Shown here: positions 37,735-45,652 of the stretch, piece after piece
Position numbering within the stretch: the first letter of the stretch is position 1
Layout of the letters: the number at the start of each line of letters is the position of its first letter
Source of the DNA: Streptomyces spiramyceticus
GTDB lineage: Bacteria; Actinomycetota; Actinomycetes; Streptomycetales; Streptomycetaceae
Direction of reading: 5' to 3'
Assembly (NCBI RefSeq): GCF_028807635.1
Contig: NZ_JARBAX010000001.1
Coordinates: forward strand, 4,637,501 to 4,701,500
DNA: 64,000 nt
Program-made: the position numbers and the translations under genes
The notes under the pieces: generated by a model
The model's database searches: none
The model's input: the letters and a program-made list of their open reading frames with translations, nothing else
What the model was told of the DNA's origin: nothing

Positions 37735-38694
37735 GTGATGCAGGACGTCCCCGAGCTGGTGGCTCAGGCGCGAGAGGGCCGGCCGCGTGCCGTTGCCCGG
37801 CTGATCTCGCTGGTCGAGGGGGCGTCCCCGCAGCTGCGCGAAGTGATGGCGGCGCTGGCTCCGCTCGCCGGCAATGCGTATGTCGTGGGTCTTACCGGCT
37901 CGCCCGGTGTCGGCAAGTCGACATCTACGTCGGCGCTCGTTTCGGCGTACCGGCGGGCCGGGAAGCGGGTCGGGGTGCTGGCCGTCGACCCGTCGTCGCC
38001 GTTCAGCGGGGGCGCGCTGCTGGGTGACCGGGTGCGGATGTCGGAGCACGCGTCGGACCCTGGGGTTTACATCCGGTCGATGGCCACGCGCGGGCATCTC
38101 GGCGGGCTCGCGTGGGCCGCGCCGCAGGCTATCCGGGTGCTGGATGCGGCCGGGTGCGATGTGGTGCTCGTGGAGACGGTGGGCGTCGGGCAGTCGGAGG
38201 TGGAGATCGCCTCCCAGGCCGATACGTCGGTGGTGCTCCTTGCCCCTGGGATGGGGGACGGGATCCAGGCCGCGAAGGCGGGGATCCTGGAGATCGGTGA
38301 CGTGTACGTCGTGAACAAGGCCGACCGGGACGGGGCGGACGCGACCGCCCGCGAGCTCAACCACATGCTGGGGCTCGGGGAGTCCCGGGGGGCGCACGAC
38401 TGGCGGCCGCCGATCGTGAAGACGGTGGCGGCGCGGGGCGAGGGCATCGACGAGGTCGTCGAGGCGCTGGAGAAGCACCGGGCTTGGATGGAGGAGCGGG
38501 GGGTTCTCGGCGAGCGGCGGGCGAAGCGGGCGGCCCACGAGGTGGAGACGATCGCGGTCACCGCGCTGCGGGAACGCATCGGCGACCTGCGGGGGGACCG
38601 GCGGCTCGGGTCGCTCGCGGATCGGATTGTGGCGGGCGAGCTGGATCCTTATGCGGCGGCGGATGAGCTGGTGGCGGGGTTGACGGAGGGGTAG
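37735..38694 (+). CDS. meaB: MeaB-type GTPase, chaperone of B12-dependent acyl-CoA mutases
   Basis: A 319-residue SIMIBI GTPase of the MeaB/ArgK family. It loads and protects adenosylcobalamin in methylmalonyl-CoA-type mutases. Walker A is GSPGVGKST; the switch regions include VDPSSPFSGGALLGDRVRM and ETVGVGQSEVEIA; the base-recognition motif is NKADRDGAD. The C-terminal dimerisation arm is present (ELDPYAAADELVAGLTEG). GTG 37735 or ATG 37738 are both compatible with AAGGAG at 37722. Confidence 0.94.
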   Translation: MMQDVPELVAQAREGRPRAVARLISLVEGASPQLREVMAALAPLAGNAYVVGLTGSPGVGKSTSTSALVSAYRRAGKRVGVLAVDPSSPFSGGALLGDRVRMSEHASDPGVYIRSMATRGHLGGLAWAAPQAIRVLDAAGCDVVLVETVGVGQSEVEIASQADTSVVLLAPGMGDGIQAAKAGILEIGDVYVVNKADRDGADATARELNHMLGLGESRGAHDWRPPIVKTVAARGEGIDEVVEALEKHRAWMEERGVLGERRAKRAAHEVETIAVTALRERIGDLRGDRRLGSLADRIVAGELDPYAAADELVAGLTEG

Positions 38695-38731
38695 TGCGGG
38701 TTGGGTGGCGCGGTTCTTGGCTGTGGCCGCC

Positions 38732-38804
38732 GTGGGCCCCGTGCGGGGTTTGGCTTGCGCCGGGTGGGCCCCGTGCGGGGGTTGGCTTGCGCCGCGTGGG
38801 CCCC
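38732..38804 (+). repeat. 32-bp tandem repeat, about 2.3 copies
   Basis: The word GTGGGCCCC recurs at 38732, 38764 and 38796, exactly 32 bp apart. Each is followed by CGTGCGGGG and TTGGCTTGCGCC in the first two units; the third unit is truncated. One or two substitutions separate the units. Confidence 0.7.
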
Positions 38805-38910
38805 GGGCGGGCTCGGGCCGCTCCGGGGGCGCCATTCGGGACTGCATGATTTAGCTGCGGTGCGGGGGCTGCGTGTGCGAGGCCAGTAATTCGCGCACAA
38901 ATCACGCTTT

Positions 38911-39086
38911 ACGTCCCGAACAGCGCCCCCTGCGTGACCCGCCCCCTCGCGCCGGTGGGTGGTGCCGACGCCGCTTGCCTGGCGGGGTTTCGGCCGGGGG
39001 TCCCGGGGGTTGTCCCCCGGGCAGGCACAGCACGTCCCGAACAGCGCCCCCTGCGCGACCCGCCCCCTCGCGCCGGTGGGTGGTGC
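38911..39086 (+). repeat. Pair of 55-bp direct repeats
   Basis: Copies at 38911-38965 and 39032-39086 differ by one base (T versus C in TGCG-T/C-GACCCG) and are separated by 66 bp. Each begins ACGTCCCGAACAGCGCC and ends GGTGGGTGGTGC. The near-identity suggests a recent duplication or a family of short intergenic repeats. Confidence 0.75.
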
Positions 39087-39101
39087 TGCCCTTCCTTCGG
39101 G

Positions 39102-39557
39102 TCAGTCGTTGTCGCCGTCGTCCGCGTCGTCCGCGTCGTCCGCGTCGTCCGCGTCGTCCGCGTCGTCAACGTCGTCAACGTCGTCCACGTGGGACTTGAG
39201 TACCTTCGCTGTGGTCGCGTCTACGTCCAGCTCGTGCTCCTTGCCGTCCTTGCCGTCGATTTCGATCTCCCAGAGCAGACGGCCGTTGCTGTCGTCGTCG
39301 TCCAGGTCTATCGACGTCACCTTGCCGGGGGTCGACTTCAGGGCCGTCTCCATGGCCTCGTCGGCCGTCACCGGTGTGCCCTTGGGGGCTCGGTCGTCGT
39401 CGTCCTGATCGTCGTCGAATGCTGCTGCCGCGACGCTCGTCGTCCTGGTGCTTGTCGGCTGCGTGGCTTCGTCGTCCGCTGTGGCGAAGGCCGTCGTGGT
39501 TCCGCCGACGATGAGCAGGGCCGCTGCGGCCGTGGCGATGGCGAGCTTGCGCTTCAT
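39102..39557 (-). CDS. Secreted PepSY-domain protein with acidic repeat tail
   Basis: The 151-residue protein has a signal peptide (MKRKLAIATAAAALLIVGGTTTAFA). One PepSY domain follows at about 60-125 (TPVTADEAMETALKSTPGKVTSIDLDDDDSNGRLLWEIEIDGKDGKEHELDVDATTAKVL). The tail consists of Asp-Asp-Val/Ala repeats and ends DDGDND. PepSY domains are often peptidase inhibitors or sensory/metal-linked extracellular modules. ATG 39557 follows GGGAGAA. It is divergent from an OmpR-type response regulator and a sensor kinase across a spacer with repeated boxes, so it is most likely a target of that system. Confidence 0.88.
   Translation of the reverse strand: MKRKLAIATAAAALLIVGGTTTAFATADDEATQPTSTRTTSVAAAAFDDDQDDDDRAPKGTPVTADEAMETALKSTPGKVTSIDLDDDDSNGRLLWEIEIDGKDGKEHELDVDATTAKVLKSHVDDVDDVDDADDADDADDADDADDGDND
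39117..39188 (-). repeat. Nine-base coding microrepeat, 8 units
   Basis: Eight consecutive 9-bp units (GTCGTCCGC five times, GTCGTCAAC twice, GTCGTCCAC once on the plus strand) encode the Asp-rich tail of the PepSY protein. Slippage could change tail length in steps of three residues. Confidence 0.85.
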
Positions 39558-39621
39558 GAGTGTTCTCCCGAGCAGACGTTGGTTGTGTTCGTTGCTGTGG
39601 AACCAACATGGCCGAGCGATG

Positions 39622-39658
39622 CTGAAGGCAGCCTGAAGTCGCCTGAAGGAATCTTCAG
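39622..39658. promoter_or_regulatory. Array of CTGAAG boxes between the PepSY gene and the two-component system
   Basis: CTGAAG occurs at 39622, 39633 and 39643, spaced 11 and 10 bp, and its complement CTTCAG at 39653, again 10 bp on. Boxes repeated once per helical turn are characteristic of OmpR/PhoB-type regulators. The array ends 24 bp before the response-regulator ATG and lies 65 bp or more from the PepSY start, so it can control both. Confidence 0.7.
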
Positions 39659-39681
39659 GTTCGGTTTGCGAAGCTGGGCGC

Positions 39682-40347
39682 ATGCGCTTGTTGATCGTGG
39701 AGGACGAGAGGCGGCTCGCGGTGTCCCTGGCCAAGGGGCTCACCGCCGAGGGCTTCGCCGTGGACGTGGTGCACGACGGGCTCGAAGGGCTGCACCGGGC
39801 GGGGGAGGGCTCGTACGACCTCGTTCTGCTCGACATCATGCTGCCCGGAATGAATGGCTATCGGGTGTGTGGTGCTCTGCGGGCCGCCGGGAACGACGTG
39901 CCGATCCTGATGCTGACGGCCAAGGACGGGGAGTACGACGAGGCCGAGGGGCTGGATACCGGTGCTGATGATTATTTGACCAAGCCGTTTTCGTATGTGG
40001 TGCTGGTTGCTCGGGTCAAGGCGTTGCTGCGGCGGCGGGGTGGTGGTGCCGGCGCCTCGCCGGTGGTCGTTGTCGGGGATTTGCGGATGGATACCGCCAC
40101 TCGGCGTGTGTACCGGGGCGAGGACGAAGTCGTGCTGACCGTCAAGGAGTTCGCCGTACTTGAGCAGTTGGCGGTGCGGGCGGGCGAGGTGGTCAGCAAG
40201 GCGGAGATCCTGGAGCACGTCTGGGACTTCGCGTACGAGGGCGATCCGAACATCGTCGAGGTGTACGTGAGCGCGCTGCGGCGCAAGCTCGGCGCCGGGC
40301 GTATTCAGACGGTGCGCGGCGCCGGGTACCGGCTGGTGGCGGGATGA
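39682..40347 (+). CDS. OmpR/PhoB-family response regulator
   Basis: A 221-residue response regulator. Receiver residues are visible: acidic pair in IVEDE, phospho-Asp in LVLLDIMLPGMNGY, Thr in LMLTAKD, Lys in DDYLTKPFSY. The C-terminal winged helix (about 125-221) ends with the usual VSALRRKLGAGRIQTVRGAGYRLV motif. Its stop overlaps the kinase ATG by four bases. The CTGAAG box array directly upstream suggests autoregulation. Confidence 0.94.
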   Translation: MRLLIVEDERRLAVSLAKGLTAEGFAVDVVHDGLEGLHRAGEGSYDLVLLDIMLPGMNGYRVCGALRAAGNDVPILMLTAKDGEYDEAEGLDTGADDYLTKPFSYVVLVARVKALLRRRGGGAGASPVVVVGDLRMDTATRRVYRGEDEVVLTVKEFAVLEQLAVRAGEVVSKAEILEHVWDFAYEGDPNIVEVYVSALRRKLGAGRIQTVRGAGYRLVAG

Positions 40348-41777
40348 TGCGCCGGCTCTTCGGATCCGTACGGGCGAGGGCCGCGCTCGGTGCGACCGTG
40401 GTCGTCGCGGTGGCGCTGGTCGCTGCGGGGCTGGCTGTGCTGTTGGTTCTGCGGGCCAATCTGACCGACCAGGCGGATCTTCAGGCCGAGGTCGACGCGC
40501 GGGATGTGGCTTCGCAGGTGGCTCTGGGGCGTTCGTACGGCGGGCTGGATCTGCCCGACGACCGGCCCGTGCAGGTCGTCGACGAGGGCGGGCGCGTGGT
40601 CGCCGTCAGCGAGGACCTGGAGGCGATCGAGGGGGCGGGGAGTCCGGCGGTGCGGGCCGGCAGCGGTTCCGGGGAGCCGGTGGATGGTGACGATGACGAT
40701 GATGACGACGACCCGGGGCGCGGCGAAGTGTCGGGGGACGAGCCTCGGATGTCGTCCGGCAGTGCCACGGTGGACGGCGAGCGGGCCGACTACCGCTTCG
40801 TCGCCGTCGAGGCGACCGCACCCCAGGGGCAGACCGTCACGGTGTACGCGGGTGCGCCCCTGGCCACCGAGCAGGACGCGGTCGGTACGGTGCGCGAGGC
40901 CATGCTGATCGGGCTGCCGCTGCTGCTCGTGGTCGTGGGCGGGGTGACGTGGCTGGTGACGCGGCGGGCGCTGCGGCCGGTGGAGGGCATCCGGCGGGAG
41001 ATGGCCGCGATCACGGCCTCGGAGGACCTGTCGCGGAGGGTTCCGGAGCCGGACGCGCACGATGAGGTGGCGCGGCTCGCGGTGACCACCAACGAGACGC
41101 TCGCGGCGCTGGAGGCGTCGGTGGAACGCCAGCGGCGGTTCGTCGCCGACGCGTCGCACGAGCTGCGCAGCCCGATCGCATCGCTGCGCACGCAGCTGGA
41201 AGTGGGCTCCGCACACCCGGAGTTGCTGGATGTGGAGGGTGCGGTGCGTGACACCGTACGGCTTCAGGGTCTCGCCGCCGACCTGCTGCTGCTCGCCCGG
41301 CTGGACGCGGGGGAGCGGCCGGGGCAGGGGCGGGTCGATGTGGGGGCGCTCGTACGGGAGGAGATCTCCCAGCGTTCGGACCGGCTGCCGGTGGTGGTGA
41401 ACGTACGGGCGGGTGCGGCCGAAGTGGAGGGATCGCGCGGGCAGTTGGCGCGTGTGCTGGGAAATCTGCTGGACAACGCGCAGCGTCACGCGCGGAGTTC
41501 GGTGGAGGTGACTGTGCGGCGTGACGGTGCGGCTGTGGTGGTGGAGGTCGCTGATGACGGGGGCGGGGTGCCGGTGGACGAGCGGGAGCGGATCTTTGAG
41601 CGGTTCGTACGGCTCGACGATGCGCGGAGTCGCGACGACGGCGGCGCGGGGCTGGGCCTGGCCATCGCGCGCGATGTGGCGGAGCGGCACGGGGGGTCAC
41701 TGACGGTGGCGGAGGCGGTGCGCGGGGCTGGTGGGGGTGCGGTGTTCGCGCTGCGACTGCCGGTGGCGGGAGGGTGA
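40344..41777 (+). CDS. Two-component sensor histidine kinase with Asp-rich extracellular region
   Basis: A 477-residue kinase. Two transmembrane helices (about 11-36 and 188-208) bracket an extracellular domain holding an eight-Asp tract in EPVDGDDDDDDDDPGRGE (encoded near 40682-40715). A HAMP domain (about 209-262) leads to the H box RFVADASHELRSPIASLRTQLE. The ATPase domain has N box NLLDNAQRHA, G1 VADDGGGVP, and G2 GAGLGLAIARDVAERHGGSL. It is a complete EnvZ/BaeS-type kinase. The ligand is unknown; the acidic tract could bind cations or basic peptides. Confidence 0.93.
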   Translation: MMRRLFGSVRARAALGATVVVAVALVAAGLAVLLVLRANLTDQADLQAEVDARDVASQVALGRSYGGLDLPDDRPVQVVDEGGRVVAVSEDLEAIEGAGSPAVRAGSGSGEPVDGDDDDDDDDPGRGEVSGDEPRMSSGSATVDGERADYRFVAVEATAPQGQTVTVYAGAPLATEQDAVGTVREAMLIGLPLLLVVVGGVTWLVTRRALRPVEGIRREMAAITASEDLSRRVPEPDAHDEVARLAVTTNETLAALEASVERQRRFVADASHELRSPIASLRTQLEVGSAHPELLDVEGAVRDTVRLQGLAADLLLLARLDAGERPGQGRVDVGALVREEISQRSDRLPVVVNVRAGAAEVEGSRGQLARVLGNLLDNAQRHARSSVEVTVRRDGAAVVVEVADDGGGVPVDERERIFERFVRLDDARSRDDGGAGLGLAIARDVAERHGGSLTVAEAVRGAGGGAVFALRLPVAGG

Positions 41778-42199
41778 GTTGCGCCCGCCTGCGGCGGGCA
41801 GTGCGCGTCCCACCCGCCCGCTCGTTCAGCGGGGCTGGGAGGTGAGCGCCTCCGCTGGGCAGCTCGACGCCGTCGGCGGCTGCCGGGCTGTGGTGCCAGG
41901 CCCCGGCGCGGGCGGAGTTCGGCTCAGCGCGCGGTGGCTTGGGTGCCTCTTGCCCGCCTGCGGCGCGGGGCTGTGGAGTGCCAGGCCCCGGCGCGGGCGG
42001 AGTTCGGCGCAGCGTGCCGCGGTCGCGGGGTCGGCTCTCCCGGCGCAGCGTCGTGCAGCGTGCCGTAGCCCGGAGGCCCCCGGCCGGGTCGTGTCAGGGG
42101 TGCGTTGGGGGGAGGGGGCTGCCGGGGGCTCGCTGGTTCGGGGTGGTGGGGAGTGGCGGCTCCCCGGGGTCTAGCGGTGCCGGCGCGCGGTGGGGAGGG
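41778..42199. other. Gene-free, very GC-rich 420-bp spacer
   Basis: The spacer between the kinase gene and the MarR gene has no frame with normal Streptomyces codon use; apparent open frames are continuous runs of G/C-rich codons without domains. It contains a 31-bp exact direct repeat. Confidence 0.65.
41893..42008 (+). repeat. Exact 31-bp direct repeat, two copies
   Basis: The same 31 bases, starting GTGCCAGGCCCCGGC and ending GGAGTTCGGC, occur at 41893-41923 and 41978-42008, with near-matching flanks (CTGTGG before, CAGCG after). The copies are 85 bp apart start to start. Confidence 0.75.
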
Positions 42200-42676
42200 T
42201 CAGGACCTGCCGCGGCGGCCGCGTAGTTGGTCTACCACCGGGGTCAGCGATGCCTTCATGTCGGCCAGTGCCTCGGGGGCCAGCATGCCGATGAAGTGCT
42301 TGCGTACCGACTCCACGTGGTGCGGCGCGACCTTCTGCATCGTCTCGCTGCCCTCGTCGGTGAGGACGGCGTACAGGCCACGCCTGTCGGACTCGCAGTT
42401 CTCTCTGCGGACCAGCCCCGCGTTCTCCATGCGCGTGATCTGGTGGGAGAGGCGGCTCTTGGACTGAAGCGTGGCGGCCGCGAGGTCGCTCATCCGCAGC
42501 CGGCGCTCCTCGGACTCGGAGAGGTTGACCAGGATCTCGTAGTCGTTCATCGTCAGCCCGTACGGCTGAAGGTCCTTTTCGAGTTGGTAGGTCAGCAGCC
42601 GATTGGCATCCAGGTAGGTGCGCCAAGCGCACTGCTCTGCATCGGTCAGCCAGGGGGTGGCCGTCTCGGTCTCCAT
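42200..42676 (-). CDS. absC: MarR-family regulator, probable AbsC orthologue
   Basis: The 158-residue winged-helix protein has the MarR core MNDYEILVNLSESEERRLRMSDLAAATLQSKSRLSHQITRMENAGLVRRENCESDRRGLYAVLTDEGSE. S. coelicolor AbsC (SCO5405), a MarR regulator of antibiotic production and zinc-related genes, sits at the equivalent place, downstream of a two-component system and meaB. The name therefore rests on remembered synteny and family, not alignment. There is no Shine-Dalgarno sequence before ATG 42676. TAGAAT lies 6 bases upstream on the coding strand, consistent with a leaderless message. Confidence 0.75.
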   Translation of the reverse strand: METETATPWLTDAEQCAWRTYLDANRLLTYQLEKDLQPYGLTMNDYEILVNLSESEERRLRMSDLAAATLQSKSRLSHQITRMENAGLVRRENCESDRRGLYAVLTDEGSETMQKVAPHHVESVRKHFIGMLAPEALADMKASLTPVVDQLRGRRGRS

Positions 42677-42715
42677 GTATGGATTCTACCTAAGAAGTTG
42701 AATTCTGGACGAAGT

Positions 42716-42783
42716 TGCGGAGTGTGACGCCCGGCACGACCGGCGCGCAGAAGGGGCGCAGGCGTTCGACGTCACACTCCGCA
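42716..42783 (-). terminator. Hairpin ending the AIM24 operon
   Basis: Fourteen-base arms (TGCGGAGTGTGACG at 42716-42729 and its complement at 42770-42783) enclose a 40-base GC-rich loop. It starts 10 bp beyond the stop of the last AIM24 gene and separates it from the absC promoter. Confidence 0.6.
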
Positions 42784-42792
42784 GACTACCGC

Positions 42793-43578
42793 TCACAGGC
42801 CGAAGCGGCGCTGGAGGTCCCCCAGCTGACCGGGAAGGCGCGGTGCGGCCCCGTGTTGCCCCTGGCCGGAGCCCGGTCCGCCGCCTCCGCCCGGTACGCC
42901 CGGCTCGTGCGGGGTCGTGCCCGTGGCCTGCTCTGTCATCAGGAGTTCGGTGGACTGGAGCAGGACGGTTCCCGCTCCCACGAACTCGAACTGGTGCTCC
43001 TCGCCCGACGTGCCGCCGAGGCCGGTCAGTGACCGGATTCCGCCCATGACGCCGGTCATGTACCCGTGGTCGTAGTGGTGGCAGGGCGACGGGCAGTCCG
43101 CCCAGCCGACCAGGGCCTGCGGGTCCACGCGGATCGGGGGCTCCATGAAGACCACCGGCCCGTTGGAGGCCGCCACGAACTTCCCTGTGCCGATGAGGGT
43201 CAGGAAGCCCGGGACGATCGACTGCTTCAGGGCGAGAGTCGGCTCGTACGCCAGGAGGTTGCCGGAGCGGATGGTGAGGTTGCCGTTGTCGAGGTCGAAG
43301 CTGTTGACGTCGAACGCGCGGTCCGCGAGCAGCATCTTGCCCTGGCCCTCCGCCACCACCCAGTCGCTCGCGTGCAGCGGCGAGTGGAAGCTGGTGCGCA
43401 GGAGGCGGTCGAAGCGGCCGTGGCCGATGCCGTTGAAGTCGATCTGCCCGTAGTAGGCGATCATCTTGCCCTTCTGGAGGAACCACTGGCTCCCGTTGAG
43501 CTCCACACAGAAGGTGTACGCGTTGACGTTGTCGTCGGAGGGGAGGGTGTGCGGGTCGAAGATGACGGGACCTGTCAC
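42793..43578 (-). CDS. AIM24-family (TIGR00266-like) protein, copy 3 of operon
   Basis: The 261-residue beta-rich protein shares with its two upstream neighbours a repeated layout: GKMIAYYGQIDF, GEGQKMLLADRAFDV, a KFVAASNGPVVFMEPPI strand and the EHQFEFVGAGTVLLQSTE ending that aligns with GSGEAFQIRFEGDGLVYVQPSE in copy 1. A flexible Gly/Pro-rich C-terminal tail is added. AIM24 proteins form trimer-like beta-prism folds; their role in bacteria is unclear. The GTG start overlaps the stop of copy 2 by four bases, so translation is coupled. Confidence 0.85.
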   Translation of the reverse strand: MTGPVIFDPHTLPSDDNVNAYTFCVELNGSQWFLQKGKMIAYYGQIDFNGIGHGRFDRLLRTSFHSPLHASDWVVAEGQGKMLLADRAFDVNSFDLDNGNLTIRSGNLLAYEPTLALKQSIVPGFLTLIGTGKFVAASNGPVVFMEPPIRVDPQALVGWADCPSPCHHYDHGYMTGVMGGIRSLTGLGGTSGEEHQFEFVGAGTVLLQSTELLMTEQATGTTPHEPGVPGGGGGPGSGQGQHGAAPRLPGQLGDLQRRFGL

Positions 43579-44225
43579 AGCTTTTCCTCCGAGGCCTGTA
43601 CGTACACCGCGCCGTTGCCGGACAGCTCCAGCTGGAACGCCTCGCCGGAGCCGCGGCCCACCATGTCGCGCCAGCCGAGTGCGGTGGAGAGCTTGTTGCG
43701 TACGTCGCCGTGGTGCGCGACGTACGCCTGCGGGTCGACATGCACCGGGCGCTGCGGGGTGATGGGCAGCTCGATCACGCCGCCGTGCGCCATCACCGCT
43801 ACCGCGCCGTGGCCCTTGAGGGTGGTCGTGAACAGGCCCTGGCCCGTGACCTGGCCGCGCACCATGCCCATGACGCCGCCCTGCGAGCCCATGAACATCG
43901 TGCCCTGGGTGAGAGTGCCGTCGAAGGCCAGGAGGCGGTCCGCCTCGACGTAGAGGGTGTCGCCGGCCAGGTTGATCACCTGGATGTGGTGGCCGCCGTG
44001 GCCGAAGACCACCGTGCCCGAGCCCTCGACCGTCATGAGCGGGGTCGCCTCGTCGGCCACCCGGCGGCCGATCATGGACATGACGCCGCCCTGGCCGCCC
44101 TGGATATTGGGCGTGAAGGAGACCTCGCCCTTGTACGCGAGCATCGCGCCGCGCTGACTGAACAATTTCTGGCCGGGCGCGATCTGTGCCTCGACCATGC
44201 GGGAATTGATTTCGGTGAACGGCAT
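43575..44225 (-). CDS. AIM24-family protein, copy 2 of operon
   Basis: A 216-residue protein with the AIM24 layout: GAMLAYKGEVSFTPNIQGGQGG, ATPLMTVEGSGTVVFGHGGHHIQV, LYVEADRLLAFDGTL, and GRGSGEAFQLELSGNGAVYVQASEE at the end. It lacks signal peptide and membrane segments. It follows copy 1 with a one-base gap and overlaps copy 3 by four bases. Confidence 0.87.
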   Translation of the reverse strand: MPFTEINSRMVEAQIAPGQKLFSQRGAMLAYKGEVSFTPNIQGGQGGVMSMIGRRVADEATPLMTVEGSGTVVFGHGGHHIQVINLAGDTLYVEADRLLAFDGTLTQGTMFMGSQGGVMGMVRGQVTGQGLFTTTLKGHGAVAVMAHGGVIELPITPQRPVHVDPQAYVAHHGDVRNKLSTALGWRDMVGRGSGEAFQLELSGNGAVYVQASEEKL

Positions 44226-44226
44226 G

Positions 44227-44865
44227 TCAGACGTCGCCCCCGATGGTGTTGCGCTCGCTGGGCTGCACGTAGACGAGACCGTCGCCCTCGAAACGGATCT
44301 GGAACGCCTCGCCCGAGCCCTCGCCGATGAGCGTGCGGAAGTTCACGCCGGACTGGAAATGCTGCTGGAGGTTCCCCTGGTGCGCGATGTACGCACCCGG
44401 GTCGACCTGGAGCGGGTACTGGGAGGAGACGCGCAGGACCACCGCCGGGCCGTCCGACATGATCGCTGCCTGGCCGCTGCCTTCCACGGTCGTGGTGAAC
44501 AGACCGTTGCCGGTCGCGCCGCCGCGCAGCCCCGTGAAGGAGGTGCCGGTGCGCAGACCCGCGTCCGTACAGAGGAGATTGCTGGACTCCACGTACAGCT
44601 TCTCGCCGTGGAGCGATACGAGACTGATCTCGCTCGCGCGGTCGGCGAAATAGCAGGTGCCGTGACCCTTCACCTCCATCACGGTCATCTGCTCGCCGGT
44701 GAGCCGGCGCGTCACCATGCCGCGCACGCCCTCACCGCCGCCGGACATCTTCTTGAAGGCCATCTGGCCGTCGTACGCGACCATCGAGCCGTTTTTCGCT
44801 TTGACGGCGTCGCCGGTCATGTCGACGGCGAGCACCTTGCTGCCTTGGAGTCGGAACTGAGCCAC
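44227..44865 (-). CDS. AIM24-family protein, copy 1 of operon
   Basis: A 212-residue AIM24 protein beginning VAQFRLQGSKVLAVDM. Conserved elements are NGSMVAYDGQMAFKKMSGGGEG, LTGEQMTVMEVKGHGTCYFAD, LYVESSNLLCTDAGL, and IGEGSGEAFQIRFEGDGLVYVQPSE. GTG 44865 is chosen because it gives the family N-terminus; the upstream ribosome-binding site is weak. It leads a three-gene operon and is divergent from a DUF3817 gene over 135 bp. Confidence 0.86.
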   Translation of the reverse strand: MAQFRLQGSKVLAVDMTGDAVKAKNGSMVAYDGQMAFKKMSGGGEGVRGMVTRRLTGEQMTVMEVKGHGTCYFADRASEISLVSLHGEKLYVESSNLLCTDAGLRTGTSFTGLRGGATGNGLFTTTVEGSGQAAIMSDGPAVVLRVSSQYPLQVDPGAYIAHQGNLQQHFQSGVNFRTLIGEGSGEAFQIRFEGDGLVYVQPSERNTIGGDV

Positions 44866-45000
44866 GGAAGTGACGGTATCCCGTGCGCGCGACCCTGATA
44901 AAGGGGCGGCGGGTGTGGCTGTCACAATGGGGGCCGAGCTTGTGCGTCCGTTCACAAGATCGACAGTGACAGTTTTCCGCGACTACGAAGGTTGCCCTCC

Positions 45001-45345
45001 GTGGACATCAAGACCGCTTCCGCACTCCGCCGCCTCCGCCTGGTCTCCACGCCCGAGGCGGTTTCCTTCCTGCTGCTGCTCGTCTGCTCGGTGCTCAAGC
45101 GCACGACGGAATTCAACGCGGTCCCGGTCATGGGCGCAGTGCACGGTCTGCTCTTCGTCCTGTATGTCCTCTTCTGGGCGGACGCCTGGAACCGCACCAA
45201 GTGGCCGCTGAAGACCGCAGCCTTCTACTTCGCGATGTCCGTCCTGCCGACCGGCGGCTTCTTCGCCGACCGCGGCCTCAAGCGCGAGGCCGAGGACGCG
45301 ATCATCGCCGGGCGTGCCCGCAAGGAAGGCGTGGTCGGCGCATGA
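45001..45345 (+). CDS. DUF3817 small integral membrane protein
   Basis: A 114-residue protein with three hydrophobic segments and the DUF3817 pattern: [40 protein letters not shown] with a conserved HG pair, and [20 protein letters not shown] 45001 lies 8-9 bases after AAGG; TTG 44992 would add three residues. It overlaps the next gene by four bases. A paralogue is encoded at 51.4 kb. The function is unknown. Confidence 0.85.
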   Translation: MDIKTASALRRLRLVSTPEAVSFLLLLVCSVLKRTTEFNAVPVMGAVHGLLFVLYVLFWADAWNRTKWPLKTAAFYFAMSVLPTGGFFADRGLKREAEDAIIAGRARKEGVVGA

Positions 45346-45635
45346 TCGTCGCCTTCTCCGTCTCCCCGCTGGGTGTCGGCGAGGACGTGGGCGAGTACGT
45401 CGCCGATGCCGTCCGCGTGGTGCGCGAGTCCGGGCTGCCCAACCGCACCGATGCGATGTTCACGTCGATCGAGGGTGAGTGGGACGAGGTGATGGACGTC
45501 GTCAAGCGTGCCGTCGCCGCCGTCGAGGCCCGCGCCCCGCGCGTCTCCCTGGTCCTCAAAGCCGATGTACGCCCCGGAGTCACCGACGGCCTGACCTCCA
45601 AGGTCGAAACGGTGGAGCGCCACCTGAGCGCCTGA
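45342..45635 (+). CDS. MTH1187-family thiamine-binding-like protein
   Basis: A 97-residue ferredoxin-like-fold protein of the MTH1187/YkoF-like family ([32 protein letters not shown], then the [22 protein letters not shown] half). Family members bind hydroxymethylpyrimidine or thiamine-like ligands in some species. The ATG overlaps the DUF3817 stop, so the two proteins are co-translated. A ligand role in a membrane complex is speculation. Confidence 0.85.
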   Translation: MIVAFSVSPLGVGEDVGEYVADAVRVVRESGLPNRTDAMFTSIEGEWDEVMDVVKRAVAAVEARAPRVSLVLKADVRPGVTDGLTSKVETVERHLSA

Positions 45636-45652
45636 TCCGGCTGCCGACGCCG

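Larger units (their letters stand above)
38695..39101. other. Gene-free 407-bp spacer made largely of repeats
   Basis: Between meaB and the PepSY gene there is no credible coding frame. The space holds a 32-bp tandem repeat (38732-38804), an AT-richer island (38845-38912) and a pair of 55-bp direct repeats. Codon structure is absent. Confidence 0.7.

Noticed and set aside
38911..39086. Repeats resembling a CRISPR array
   Set aside because: Only two 55-bp units, no palindromic repeat core, no regular spacers and no cas genes nearby.
41731..42174. 147-codon frame after the sensor kinase gene
   Set aside because: No ribosome-binding site or domain, and it contains the 31-bp duplicated blocks; most likely non-coding GC-rich sequence.
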